From contig JAQJVL010000123.1 of assembly GCA_035578905.1 (NCBI GenBank), positions 1,488,001 through 1,552,000 of the forward strand: DNA of 64,000 nt, in the 5' to 3' direction. Numbering within the stretch: the first letter of the stretch is position 1; each line of letters opens with the position of its first letter. Below the pieces are notes generated by a model, which ran no database searches, was not told where the DNA came from, and worked only from the letters and a program-made list of their open reading frames with translations. Both the position numbers and the translations under genes were made by a program. Positions 1 through 10,334 of the stretch are shown one piece after another. This DNA is from Stictocephala bisonia (taxonomy: Eukaryota; Arthropoda; Insecta; Hemiptera; Membracidae).

Positions 1-554
1 CTCAAATGATCAAACAGATTTGAATGCACATTATTTTTGCATAATAATTATTTATTATTGGTAGCTTCATTGGTGAAAAAGCTTGAGGGAAAATAAATAC
101 AAGCAAATAGCTGCGACAATGTCCCCCCCCCCACTATCTACACGGTCCTAACAGTAACAGAAAACTGACAATTACCATGGTTTTGTCAGGAACATAAAAG
201 TACGTCTATGCCATTTCAAATTATTCTTGGTAAATTTCAAAATTAAAACTTACCAACACTAATAGTAGTCGCATAATTAGCCCGGCCAATTCGGCGTAAA
301 TATTTGTACTAAACGTGACCCTGTAATTTGGTGTGGGAGGGCCCTGTAATTGGTGCCCACTCACAGTTACTCAGGGTGTCAGTTACACGCATAGTTCACC
401 CACACGCGCCAGGTCCTTGAGATGGATGTAAACTATTAGTAGAAGTAGCATCACAAACAGTAGACGCGATAGTCTAAAATATTTAAAGTGGACTATCTTC
501 AAATATTATTGTTTGATTATTAAAATACTTAATCTTCGTTCAAAAATTGCTTCC
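1..554. other. Unassigned AT-rich sequence
   Basis: I see no open frame, RNA gene or repeat that I can name. There is a short C-run near position 122. It may be intergenic or intronic. Confidence 0.4.
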
Positions 555-646
555 TAAAGCTGCCCAAAAGCGTCCAGGAGTGTCCAAGTACCTAGACAAG
601 TAAAGCTGCCCAAAAGCGCCCAGGAGTGTCCAAGTACCTAGACAAG
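555..646. repeat. 46-bp tandem duplication
   Basis: Two adjacent 46-bp units (555-600 and 601-646) begin TAAAGCTGCCCAAAAGCG and end CCTAGACAAG. They differ at about one base, T versus C in the GCGTCC/GCGCCC segment, so the duplication is recent. It is non-coding in all frames. Confidence 0.9.
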
Positions 647-905
647 TAACGGTTTTGCGAGTTGGCAGGTGGCCATAGTGTTTGGATTTTTGTCAAGATA
701 AATAATAGGGAGCTTTTCGGTCAGGCAAACATCAAACTAATACTACGTGGTTCGGGTTCCACGGTAATCTGTAAGTCCCTCAACATTTTATACTTGCAAT
801 ATCAATGTTGCATTCTCGTGATGGTTAAAACGGGCTTTTAACTACTACAATAAGCTATAACTAGAACTTAAAAGTTCAAAAGGAGAGAGTTTAGGGATCC
901 ATGAC

Positions 906-1833
906 TAGGGTTACCATACATTTTCATAGTAAAATACGGACACCAGACATAAATGGGGGTCTGGTGGGGGGAGATTTTGTAAACTATCTTTAATGAATTG
1001 TATGATATGCGATTTGGCTTGTTAAATTGGGAAAACTATATTAACGGCACTGTGATATTTAACATTAAAATTATAATTTATTTTAAAATTTCTGAGTAAT
1101 AAAATACCAACAAACATTTTTTGTATACTTAAAAAAATGTTTTTAAAGTTTTAATTAAGTTGGCCGATCCCAATGAACTGTCATAAATCTCCTTGTCAAA
1201 AAATTGGAAATGTTTATGCATCAGTTGTACTAGTTGTACTGGCTGAAGGCTGAAACCAGTCATATTTTTCTGAAGAGATTACTTCTGTACGTAAGGAACC
1301 ATTATTTTTAATGGTTTTAAGATATTCACTACATGAAATGTCACTGTTAACTTTGATGCTCAGAATAGCTTCGACCTTCTACACTGAAAATCTATTCCGA
1401 TCGGGTGTCCAGACATTTTTCGTTAGTGAAAAAAACTCATTTAACTGGTGCCAGAGTACCGTAGAGAAAGAGCAAACTCACTCTTACAAAATTGTCATGC
1501 TTATATTCGGCCAAGTTCAAGATTTGAAAAATTATTTATTTATTTATTTTATTTTTTTTTTAAGGACAGGAAGGTGTGTGATAGTACAATAGTGCATAGT
1601 ATATGAGTTATCATACAACACACAACTTCTCACGATTGTCGATTGACGATTGCCCAAAGTAATAGAAATAATGTTTGTCTTGTCTAGAATATTATATAGT
1701 TAAAATATATTTTTAATACTAAAAGAACAAAATTTACGGACATGTATAGGTTTTTGCTTTGTACGGTACGGACACGGACACAGATCGTAAAATACAAACC
1801 GTCCGTAAAAAATACGGACGTATGGCAACCCTA
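906..1833. mobile_element. Non-autonomous hAT-like element
   Basis: The ends are inverted. TAGGGTTACCATAC at 906-919 matches the reverse complement of 1820-1833 with one mismatch (A/G at position 8). The 8 bases outside each end are TCCATGAC (898-905) and TCCATGGG (1834-1841), 6 of 8 identical, as expected for a decayed 8-bp hAT target-site duplication. Internally both ends carry TACGGAC/GTCCGTA motifs, which is common for hAT-type subterminal repeats. The longest internal open frame (1311-1592) has no transposase features, so the 928-bp copy would depend on a transposase supplied elsewhere. The hAT assignment rests on end sequence and duplication length, not on coding sequence. Confidence 0.6.
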
Positions 1834-2224
1834 TCCATGGGGCAACAAGTGTCGTACTGATTCGCATCTGAAAGACAGGACTATACTCAATTCCACGTTC
1901 ACCGTGCAGTACAGATTTTACGGGAAATGGTCAACTACTACCTGTACTGTAAATATAAAGTTTTTTGTTATGTGGGTTGCGTCAACTGTCCTCGCGACCC
2001 GCGTGAAGGCGCCAAAGTAGATATTACTACTTTCTGCTTTCTGTAGGCTACGTAACAATAAAGATGGTCATATGATGTGTGTTTCAGTTATCTGTGATGC
2101 TTTTTATCACTATGGATTGGTATTTTAAAAAAAACAGCCTATGATAAAAGTGTAATAGGAAATTTTAAAAACGTGATTAAAATTCATCTAAGTGCTGTAG
2201 GTTTACTTTAATATGAAACAATAT

Positions 2225-2286
2225 ACGAGTTACAGCATAGACTAACTAAACAATATTGGTTAGTTAGTCTATAGCTACAGTAACTC
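2225..2286. repeat. Imperfect palindrome inside the transposon
   Basis: ATAGACTAACTAA (from 2238) pairs with TTAGTTAGTCTAT (to 2273) around a 10-nt loop. Outer bases (GAGTTAC / GTAACTC) continue the pairing with small indels. It sits where the lost N-terminal transposase sequence should be, so it may mark the deletion or insertion junction. Confidence 0.65.
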
Positions 2287-2333
2287 AAAAATCTAATTAA
2301 CACGCAAAATACCGAAAAAGTACAATAATATGA

Positions 2334-3095
2334 TTGCATAAGGGTCCTGTAGGTCCTGCGCTCGGTTTACAAATTTCGGAAAGAGGAGAGCACTGGGAAT
2401 ATCGTAACGCCAAGAAAAACACCGCGCACTTAGCAAAAAAAGGAGCAGCCGATTTCCACGCTGAAATGGATGGAGAAACATATGAAAAATGGTTTGAAGA
2501 ACAATTAGTCCCTAATGTTCCTCCCGGTACTGTTGTTGTTATTGACAACGCATCGTACCATAGCCGTAAAGTGGAAAAAATACCAAATACAAAAACTAAA
2601 AAAGAAGACATAAAGAATTGGTTAATAGCTAAACAAGTAGCTTTTCCACCGGACATCTTGAAGAAAGAACTGCTCGCTGAGGTGCAAAAAATTAAGCATC
2701 TTTTTAATCTTAACGTTGTCGACGAGATAGCTAAGACCCATAAACTCGAAGTTCTGAGACTCCCTCCTTATCATTGCGAGTTAAATCCTATAGAATTAGT
2801 GTGGAGCCAAGTTAAAAGGCATGTGGCTGTTAATAACAAAACGTATAATGTCAAGCTAATGGAGCCATTAATTGAAAACGCCTTTAAGGCCGTCACAAAA
2901 GAGCAATGGAACAACTACTGCAATCACGTGGACAAAATTGAAAAAGAAATGTGGAAGATTGATAATTTGCAGGATGACGTGGAACCTTTAATTATTCAAC
3001 TCTCGGGGTCTTCGACAAACTTGTCCAGTGAGGGAGAAGATAGCTCAACTACGTCACACGTCAGCGTTGAATCTGGAGTTGCTTTGCTACAGTAA
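2334..3095 (+). pseudogene. C-terminal DDE transposase fragment (DD82E type)
   Basis: This 253-residue frame is the C-terminal part of an IS630/Tc1/mariner-type DDE transposase, which cuts and rejoins DNA at element ends. Visible signatures are VVVIDNASYHS with the second catalytic Asp at residue 71, a charged insert (about residues 80-135) containing an EDIKNWL helix-like stretch, then LRLPPYHCELNPIELVW with the catalytic Glu at residue 154. Eighty-two residues separate D71 and E154, against 34 in Tc1-type and mariner-like enzymes. The tail after about residue 205 is acidic and Ser/Thr-rich and ends at TAA. The ATG at 2334 is probably incidental: the N-terminal helix-turn-helix region and first Asp are absent, and homology-like sequence starts near residue 30. 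The CDS lies inside a TIR/TA-bounded element and keeps the reading frame throughout this half. It is non-autonomous as it stands. Confidence 0.85.
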
Positions 3096-3529
3096 ATCAA
3101 GGAAGGCAATCAACGTGAGTAAAGTTATAAAAATAAAATAGGAATATCATGACATCATAATTGTAGCCTATGGCCTATATGAATAAATATATTTGGTGTT
3201 TAATATACATATTTTTACTTATCTATAACTGCGTTAATTATCATTCCAAATTTATTACTTTCACATGACTGAATCTTATTTAACTTACATTGTTTAAGTG
3301 TTAAAGAATTGCTCTCTGAACTCTTTTTATCTATGAATAAAAGTAAGTTTAAGACAAAACTAAATAAAATATAGGCCCAACCGAAGTAAAATAATTAATT
3401 CGGTGTATAAAGGAGCGTTGCGCGAGAGTTGATGTTTTTTGGACGGCTAGTAACGACGAGACTGCCGATTGGATAACATGGCGTATGGGCGCTCCGTACT
3501 GCACGGTGAACGTGGAATTGAGTATAGGA

Positions 3530-6080
3530 TGGTGCATAGGACCCATACCAACAGTATACTCTATAGACCAAAGCAACGAACCCGAACGGTCGTGACTATG
3601 ACATATGAATCATAATGTTACCTATAAAGGTCTGCGTATTTCTACATTTCGACCAAGGTTTATGAAGGTGACTCACGCCGTAATAAAATGACTCAACTTA
3701 TTCGAGAACGATTGATTTTACGACTTATCGGAGCGAATAAAAGCACTAAGAGATGTATTAAACAGACTGAAGGTTTAATTGCACAACAAAACTACAAACT
3801 CGTCATTCACAGTTTTATTAACAGTGACGCAAAGTGGATTTTCCATGTTACTGCTTCAGCAAAACACCACAAGGTCGTAACACCAATGGTTCAGAGGTCA
3901 GTGAAGTGAGGTCTAAAACACATTTGCCCTATTTTATATTTCTACGACAGTTCTTATAATAACTACGTCAATTACACATTTTTAAGTCAGAATATGAGAC
4001 ACTTAACCACTTCACACCACCATGGGTTTATTCAAAAATAAATTCTCGCTCTTCATTAGGTTTCACCAACATTCCATTAATTAAATACAATGTTTTTTAA
4101 CAACATTTGTCAGACAAGTTGAGTGACTATCGTTCGGTTTGTGCGATATATCGGCAAGTGTCTAGGAGACAAAGGCTAGACTGTTTCCACTTGCTGTGCG
4201 TGGGCGAGGGTGAACGGGCCGGCGCGGCTTAGGCGGGGATGCCAAGGTGTGCGGATGAATATTGAACTGTCTGCCCTCAGGTCAGTCGTCGATGATGGAG
4301 TCACACTCAAATCGTCTAGCTTAATGTGCTGGAAATCCAAGAAGTCTAATAGAATAGTTAAATCGCTGTGTTATATTTTAAACAATTTTTTTAATTTAGT
4401 TTACAAATGTAGAATCTTTTTTTGTAGCTAAAAAGGTATTTGAGGGGACAAACAACACAGCTATAAAAACAAACTTGAAGATATTGCAGGTAATAGTCCG
4501 CAGAACGCGCACTGCAACCGGACCATACCGCCCTGGCCCGCTCCAAAACTGCTCATATAGCAGTCCGGGATGAAATTCTCAAAATCTCTGGAAACGATGA
4601 ATATGTCGATGAAACGTTCAATATGTCTCACAGATTAATACCACCAGAGTTGTTGATGAAAAATTAAAAATGCCTAAGTACCATCACTATTTATATGGCT
4701 GATGTTATGTAAGATGCTACAAGTTGAAAGATATATGTAGTCTTCAGCCGACAGTTTAATAATACGATTTCATTTTGGAATTTCCTTAATTTTTATTTAC
4801 TATGAATTTGCCTACTCTGACCATAAAAAAAGAAGCAATTCCATTACTCTTCCTAATCGCATAATAAATAATCATAGCTAGTAAGTTGCAAAATGTGCCA
4901 CTTTTATCCCAAAAAACAGCAAATGAAATGTTAAATGTCAGCTCGATTAAAAAATATAAAAAAGTTGTTAGTTCAATAAAACGAAACTAATTTTTTGTTC
5001 AATATACAGCCTACATGATTTGCTTAGTACGTTTTAAATATTTGTAGTCTAAAGAATAATATTCCTAAAATGTTGCTCGAGAAGTTCCTTGAATAACTGT
5101 CCTGCTTTCGAATTTCATGGATATATTACACAGTTTCACAGTCATTTTCATATTTGTAAGCTCCTTTACATAACAACAATAGTTTTATTAATTTTAACCA
5201 AAGGAACTTGATATTCTTACCCAGCCGTTAGGGAAACTATTGTACTTACTTTACATATGACTACCTTTTAATACTTTCATATCATTAAATGTTTTGAAAT
5301 ACCAATAATTAAAATTTTTTGAGAATATACAAATCAACTTGTATCACGGCATCTGAAAGTTGAGAAATGTGTTCGCGTTCTTCAAAATATTTTTAAAAAT
5401 TAATACAAAATGGTTGAACATCACACTTGTACTAGAGAATCAATTCGATAATACACAAGTCATATATGGTAAACTTCCATAGTCAATAACCTGTGAATAC
5501 ACAAATTAGAAATAAATAAAATACATCACCAAAAACAGATTTTTTTCGACCTACTTTGTCTTGCGTAGGCCAATTTGTCAACATGCTTTGATTGCACCAT
5601 TAAAGGGAGGCAAAAACACATTAAATAAAAATTACTGCCAATTAAAGATAAGAGTTCAATAATAAAACCAACACAGCACAAAAACTAGCAGTGATAAAAG
5701 CTATTTCTGTTCAGTCGTTGATGAAATTATGAGGCGGAATTTCAAGGACCGACAAACAATCAGCACGGTTGTTGAGTATGACACGGGCAAAGTCCGCCAG
5801 ATAGCGAGAACTGTTTGCGGCAGTAATCATAGTCTGTGGCGAGCTTTCAACTCGTTAGCTGGCTGTACACAGGGAGGCTGGCTTTCTCCGCAGGAAACAG
5901 GACCGGGTCATCCTGTGACGAGATCACAGCGTCCTTCCTCCTGACACTCTCTCCTTGCAAGTCAAATGTTCACTTAGTGTTAAATTGATAATAACGTTTG
6001 TAACTTGTCGACGTGTATCCGAGAATATTCCGCATGACCTCTTAGAAACAAGGACGTCCGTGTATATATCCTTCAATGTT
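3530..6080. other. Unassigned AT-rich sequence, no gene seen
   Basis: Only short open frames occur (none above 75 codons) and none has a recognisable motif. A GC-richer patch lies at about 4190-4260 and a patch with a 71-codon frame at 5729-5944. I could assign neither. Confidence 0.4.
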
Positions 6081-6084
6081 TAAG

Positions 6085-6200
6085 ACTCCAAAAAATTGTC
6101 CCAATTTAAAAAGAGGATATAAAAGAACTATCTGACTACAGACCAATTTCAATACAACCTTCTTTTTCAAAAATGTTTTTAAATGGATAAGGAATATTTC
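6085..6200 (+). pseudogene. LINE reverse transcriptase relic
   Basis: One frame (from about 6113) reads ELSDYRPISIQPSFSK. This matches the widespread finger/palm motif (YRPISL...FSKIFE) at the start of the reverse transcriptase domain of jockey/CR1/I-type non-LTR retrotransposons. The preceding frame (PKNCPNLKRGYK) resembles the usual PKxVPIFKKGD lead-in, so a frameshift separates them. Everything beyond is too decayed to align by eye. It is a short, old fragment and cannot be assigned to a clade. It appears distinct from the LINE at 9.3-14.4 kb, whose equivalent segment lies near 12190-12270. Confidence 0.6.
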
Positions 6201-8815
6201 CAATTATTTGCTATTTGCCGATTGTTGTCGACAAACAAATTGCACAATCCCTATTTTACCAGGCATCCTCCCTTACTTCGTTGTTCTAATATGTAAAATG
6301 GCTAACAGACAACGATTTCTGTCAAGCAAGTACTCAACTAGTCCGTGGTCTTTTAAATGCCATAATAATTCAAATCATTATTTTGAAAAAAATTACATAA
6401 TTCTCAACGTTTCTTATAATTCAGTCAAATTAAAATCAAATATACGAGGGACTGTTCTTTTATCTCAAATCTGTCCAGACTGCTTGCTATGATGTTCATT
6501 CGATAGGTGTGTTTTAACCTAAATCTGTGTTTTTTAACCCGTGGGATTGTTCTGTAATTTATAACAAATTTTCTCGTTTGTGCACTTATACATTCTGTCT
6601 TTAGAATTGATTCATGTTCAGTTACTGCTAATTCCACGTAACCACCTACGTCATGTACAATATATTGTATCGCTTGGATATTTCTTTACAACAAAATTAC
6701 TAATTTAATAATTATAAATTTTGAGTGCGATTTTCTTGGGTGAACTGAAATATTCACTAATACAACATACGCCTTGAATGGTCGTCAATTAATTATAAAT
6801 AATAAATAGACACATAACAATAAAAACAAAAAATTACTTGATTGTTTCGTGGAATTAGTGAAGAAATAAAAGCTAACTAGCATCCAATGGTTATCTTTTA
6901 TAGTCAGGATACATCCGAGCGGTGATTTTACAGAGGATTCGAAATAGTCTCAGGATGTTTTACAGAGTTTGAGAGCTGGCAAGAAGAACTAGTTAGAGAG
7001 GTCCAGGAGAAAGATGGGTCTGTCACATGTGTGACATCTGGTGCACAAAAACTGTGTGACCTTTGGTTTGTAAACAACTCGTGGGGTACCACAACACCAT
7101 GGCAAGTAAGATGTAGATGGAGTGTAGTATAAATGAACTCTGTTGCCAACTTAAAGGACTGATCGTCAAATTGTTTTTGGATTCCAAAATGTGAAATATC
7201 GGAAATTCCCAATACTGGCATGTTGGCTAAGAATGAATATTGAACTGACAACTGGATACGTACGGAGAAACTTGTTAATACGAAACAATGTACTTGGTAC
7301 AAACTTCAACTATCAAACCATTCATACTTTCTCTAGTGCTACAAGGATAACAATATGCTTACTACTTACATCTTCAACACTCTAATATCACGTATATTAG
7401 GGCTTAAAACGTATTCATTTACGTAACTTCTATATTGTTGTTGACGAACCCAATTTGACGCACCCAACCGACTTACCAAACATCCTTCTAGCATCTTGGT
7501 GATTTCCGCTTGTACAGTATTACACGATTTTTCATTGGATGTAATGAGAAGATTATAAAGAAAAACGCTATAAATAAGGATTTAAAATATAAAACGAAAG
7601 AAATAATTATGTTGGTTAATATAGTTGATTGCGGATAAAGCATTGTTATGTCATTTTAACAATGAAGTCGTAGAACGTTATTACATTGTAAGATAATTAT
7701 GAAATAGATCCACTTATTGTTGAATATAATTGTTAATAGTGTGCTATTCTTCAAGACTATCACTCTTCGGGCTTGCAGCCAAGATCTTGGCCTTGATCCT
7801 TGGGCCAGAACCACGGGGAGGCGGCCTTCGATGGTCGAGGCGGCGAACACCTTGTTTAGCACCAGCAGGTCTGTTAATAATAAATATACCACGTGTATCG
7901 TGCCAGCTATCCGGGCCACCTTAGTACAAAGATCTACATACTGGAGAGATTGAGTAGATTGGGGTTGAAAAATGATACTTAGCCTTAAACACGGAAGCGA
8001 CAAGTAATATTAATGAGGGTTTGTTCGGTCATTAATGTCGAACGTCTACCAGCTGATGTACTTGCTGTGATAGTCAGTCCAACAGCTGTTCCATTGTGGC
8101 GGACTCAAGGACGTCTCTCTCCATTAACGGTTCTAGGTATACATTTAATGCACTCGCACGAATTAAAATAACAAGTGTCCTTGGAATCATGGGTATTTTT
8201 TACAGCATAGCATACTTCACGCTTATTGAAAAAAATGTAGAATTCAGAATTTCGAAAACTGAAAATGTTTTAACCGTCTCAAAACGTTACAGTTAAACAT
8301 AATACGAAACATTGCTGAGATTAAACGTTCAACAAATTTTAATTATCCAGGATTATCCGTACTGAATTAATTATATTTTATTGATTAATTAATTATATTT
8401 TATTTTCTTAACTGGGCACATAAAAGACTCGCGTTTGTCGGAGACAAAACGTACAACTTTGACGACTGTCCGTCAACTTCCCAGAGATTTACCCCGTTGA
8501 CACCCATGTTGGTAGTGTTTGGATGGATGGAAGGGTATCGATGGACATAATATATGTGTGGGTGGTAAAGCAAGTTTATGTAGCTTATAAAATTGGAATT
8601 AGTTAATTTTTATTCAGGATGTTTTAAGATCAATTGTTGCCTTTTTCTTGTACCTGTCTTTTTAATTTGGCATGTGCACTGGTTCCTATTTTTATTTAGT
8701 TTTATTCATACTCGTGATCGATGTTTCTGTTTGCTGTGTTTTTCTCTAAAATATATATCTTAGCTATAGTTAAAATGCATAGCTTGTAATCTTTTATTGC
8801 AGCTTATTATCCGAC
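6201..8815. other. Unassigned sequence with scattered small ORFs
   Basis: No repeat family or RNA gene was recognised. A minus-strand 124-codon frame (6928-7302) and a 115-codon frame (7656-8003) lack identifiable domains. Bases 7770-7920 are noticeably GC-richer than the surroundings and open in more than one frame, which could be a decayed exon, but no splice structure could be defended. A near-duplicate AT motif (AATTAATTATATTTTATT) occurs twice around 8367-8405. Confidence 0.35.
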
Positions 8816-8819
8816 TTTA

Positions 8820-9060
8820 TCGCTAGATAACGGTATCAAGCAACATCGAGCGTGGTTATTCCTTGGATGGGTGACCGCCGCTGAAGGTTCCCGTCCTTGC
8901 ACGCAGCCCGCCTGTCCGGTCACTGGTGGTGGTTCGGAAGCCACCTTGGTCCCCAGGTTAAGTGTTAAGACTCACCTGGTAAAATAGGACCTTCTTCTTT
9001 AAAACTTGTCTGAATGTCCTCCTATGCGGCAAGTCTTCACAAACCTCTGTGTAATCTCAA
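8820..9060 (+). repeat. 5S rRNA-derived SINE-like repeat
   Basis: Bases about 8826-8879 read like the 3' half of 5S rRNA: AAGCAACATCGAGCGTGG, then CTTGGATGGGTGACCGCC, corresponding to the 5S segment containing the internal promoter C box and helix IV/V. The 5' half of 5S is not recognisable and the bases after 8880 depart from 5S, so this is a derived repeat rather than a functional 5S gene. The downstream GC-rich stretch (8880-8960) ending in CCCAGGTTAAGTG appears to belong to the same repeat unit. It lies just upstream of a LINE, so it may be a SINE3-type element or the LINE's 5' region. Confidence 0.6.
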
Positions 9061-9303
9061 ATTTGATCAAAACACAATAGCTGCAGACGTAAGGAAGTGC
9101 TCAGGACATATAATTAGTGATGAGTCAGCGCTCAGATAAGACTGTTCTACGAGAGTTTAATTTTTGCGAGACAAGTGCCGGTAACGCGTTTGAATGTGCT
9201 TTAAATGTTAATTTGAAGAATTTTTTAATTCTGTTAATTTATTTAATTGAGTGATTGCTATTATTTTATTTACCTAAAGTGAATTTTTATTTAATTCAGA
9301 AAA

Positions 9304-10170
9304 ATGGCTAGCTAAGGTGTTTGTTCGAAAGTTATTAAATCTAGCAGTGTTAAGGTGAAATGTTGTGATTGTGAGAAAGAATTTCATGGGAGCTGCCTAA
9401 AAATGAGTAAGGCAGATGTAGACTGTATTACTGGGGAGGACATGGTCTGGAGGTGCCAGCCATGTGGGGCGACAAGAAAAAAGCTTTAGATTCGAGTCGG
9501 AGGTACAGAAAGGTAAGCTCTCTTATGCAAAAGATGATTGAAATATCACAAAATTAAACAGTTCAAGAAAAAGGTTTTAACAAGGTATATGAAATTATTC
9601 ATGAGAAGGTGGATGAGAATACAAAGTATTTGAAGGAACAAAAAGATTCATTGGAAAAGTTCTTAGCAATAATAGATAATCTGGTGAGTGAAAATAAAAT
9701 GCTTAGTAAAAAGGTACAAGACTTTGAAAAACGTGTTGAAGAGATGGAACAATATTCACGTGTTAAAGCTATCGAAATTCACGGTATCCCGATCGAGCCT
9801 AATGAGAATGTTGTTGGATTAGTTAAGGATGTAGGTAAGGCCATGGACATGGAAGTAACGGACTCCATGATCGATGCCTGTCATCGTTTGGGATACAAAG
9901 TTGGACCTAACAGTACACCACACGGCATCATTATTAAGTTTGTACGCCGCCTGGATAAGGAGGAATTCCTGCAAAACGACGTGTTAAACGGAACCTCTCT
10001 ACAAGACATTTGGGCATAGGGATGGACCACGCAGAGACCCTGACACCTGCAAGGAGACGGCTCTTGGCGGAGGCGAGGCGTATCAGAAAGGAAAAGAACT
10101 TCTGACATCTTTGGATCCAAGGTGGGAAAATATTTCTACGTAAAGAAGATGGTTCGGCAGTAATCCAGTT
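9304..10170 (+). pseudogene. LINE ORF1 pseudogene (PHD-like finger, coiled coil, FP-like C-terminus)
   Basis: ORF1 proteins of this LINE type bind the element RNA. The likely start is ATG 9304, but codon 4 is TAA. Reading on, CCDCEKEFHGSC and WRCQPC form a PHD-like cysteine/histidine finger (about 9361-9471), followed by TAG at 9487. A second frame continues with another TAA near 9555 and then an open 136-codon stretch (9609-10019). That stretch is rich in Lys/Glu heptads (KEQKDSLEKFLAIIDN...VEEMEQYSR), as in a coiled coil, and then contains IDACHRLGYKV, resembling the conserved ACHRLG motif of the L1-ORF1/baculovirus-FP-like domain. After a frameshift the sequence resumes as LTPARRRLLAEARRIRKE and GGKIFLRKEDG up to about 10170, the expected C-terminus. 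At least two stops and one or two frameshifts are present. Confidence 0.8.
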
Positions 10171-10334
10171 GAATTGTCAGGCTGACATAGAAAAAATAAT
10201 ACACTAACCTTGTTAGATATTTGTAAGTTTATTAATTTTTTAAATTATTACTGCACATAATTAATATTACATGCTATGGATAGTTATTTACTCTTAATTA
10301 TTTCTTAATGTATATAATAATCAGTTTTTAATAT

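Larger units (their letters stand above)
1884..3524 (+). mobile_element. Tc1/mariner-superfamily element, DD82E (Sailor-like) type, internally decayed
   Basis: Perfect 29-bp terminal inverted repeats (1884-1912 and 3496-3524; outer end TACTCAATTCCACGTTC) are each flanked by TA (1882-1883 and 3525-3526), the target duplicated by IS630/Tc1/mariner transposases. The 1,641-bp element contains one transposase remnant on the + strand (2334-3095). The region between the left repeat and that remnant is AT-rich, full of stops and holds a 13-bp-arm hairpin at about 2238-2273, so the N-terminal DNA-binding part and first catalytic Asp have been lost or replaced. Identical terminal repeats suggest relatively recent mobility, possibly by trans-mobilisation. 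The D-to-E spacing in the remnant (82 residues) matches the family described as DD82E/Sailor. That family name is from memory. Confidence 0.8.

Noticed and set aside
4210..7260. Shared ATGAATATTGAACTG at about 4255 and 7232 as a repeat family
   Set aside because: The match is limited to about 15 AT-rich bases with no flanking similarity.
8826..8879. Functional 5S rRNA gene
   Set aside because: Only the 3' half is recognisable, with several mismatches, and there is no 5' half or T-run terminator at the right place.
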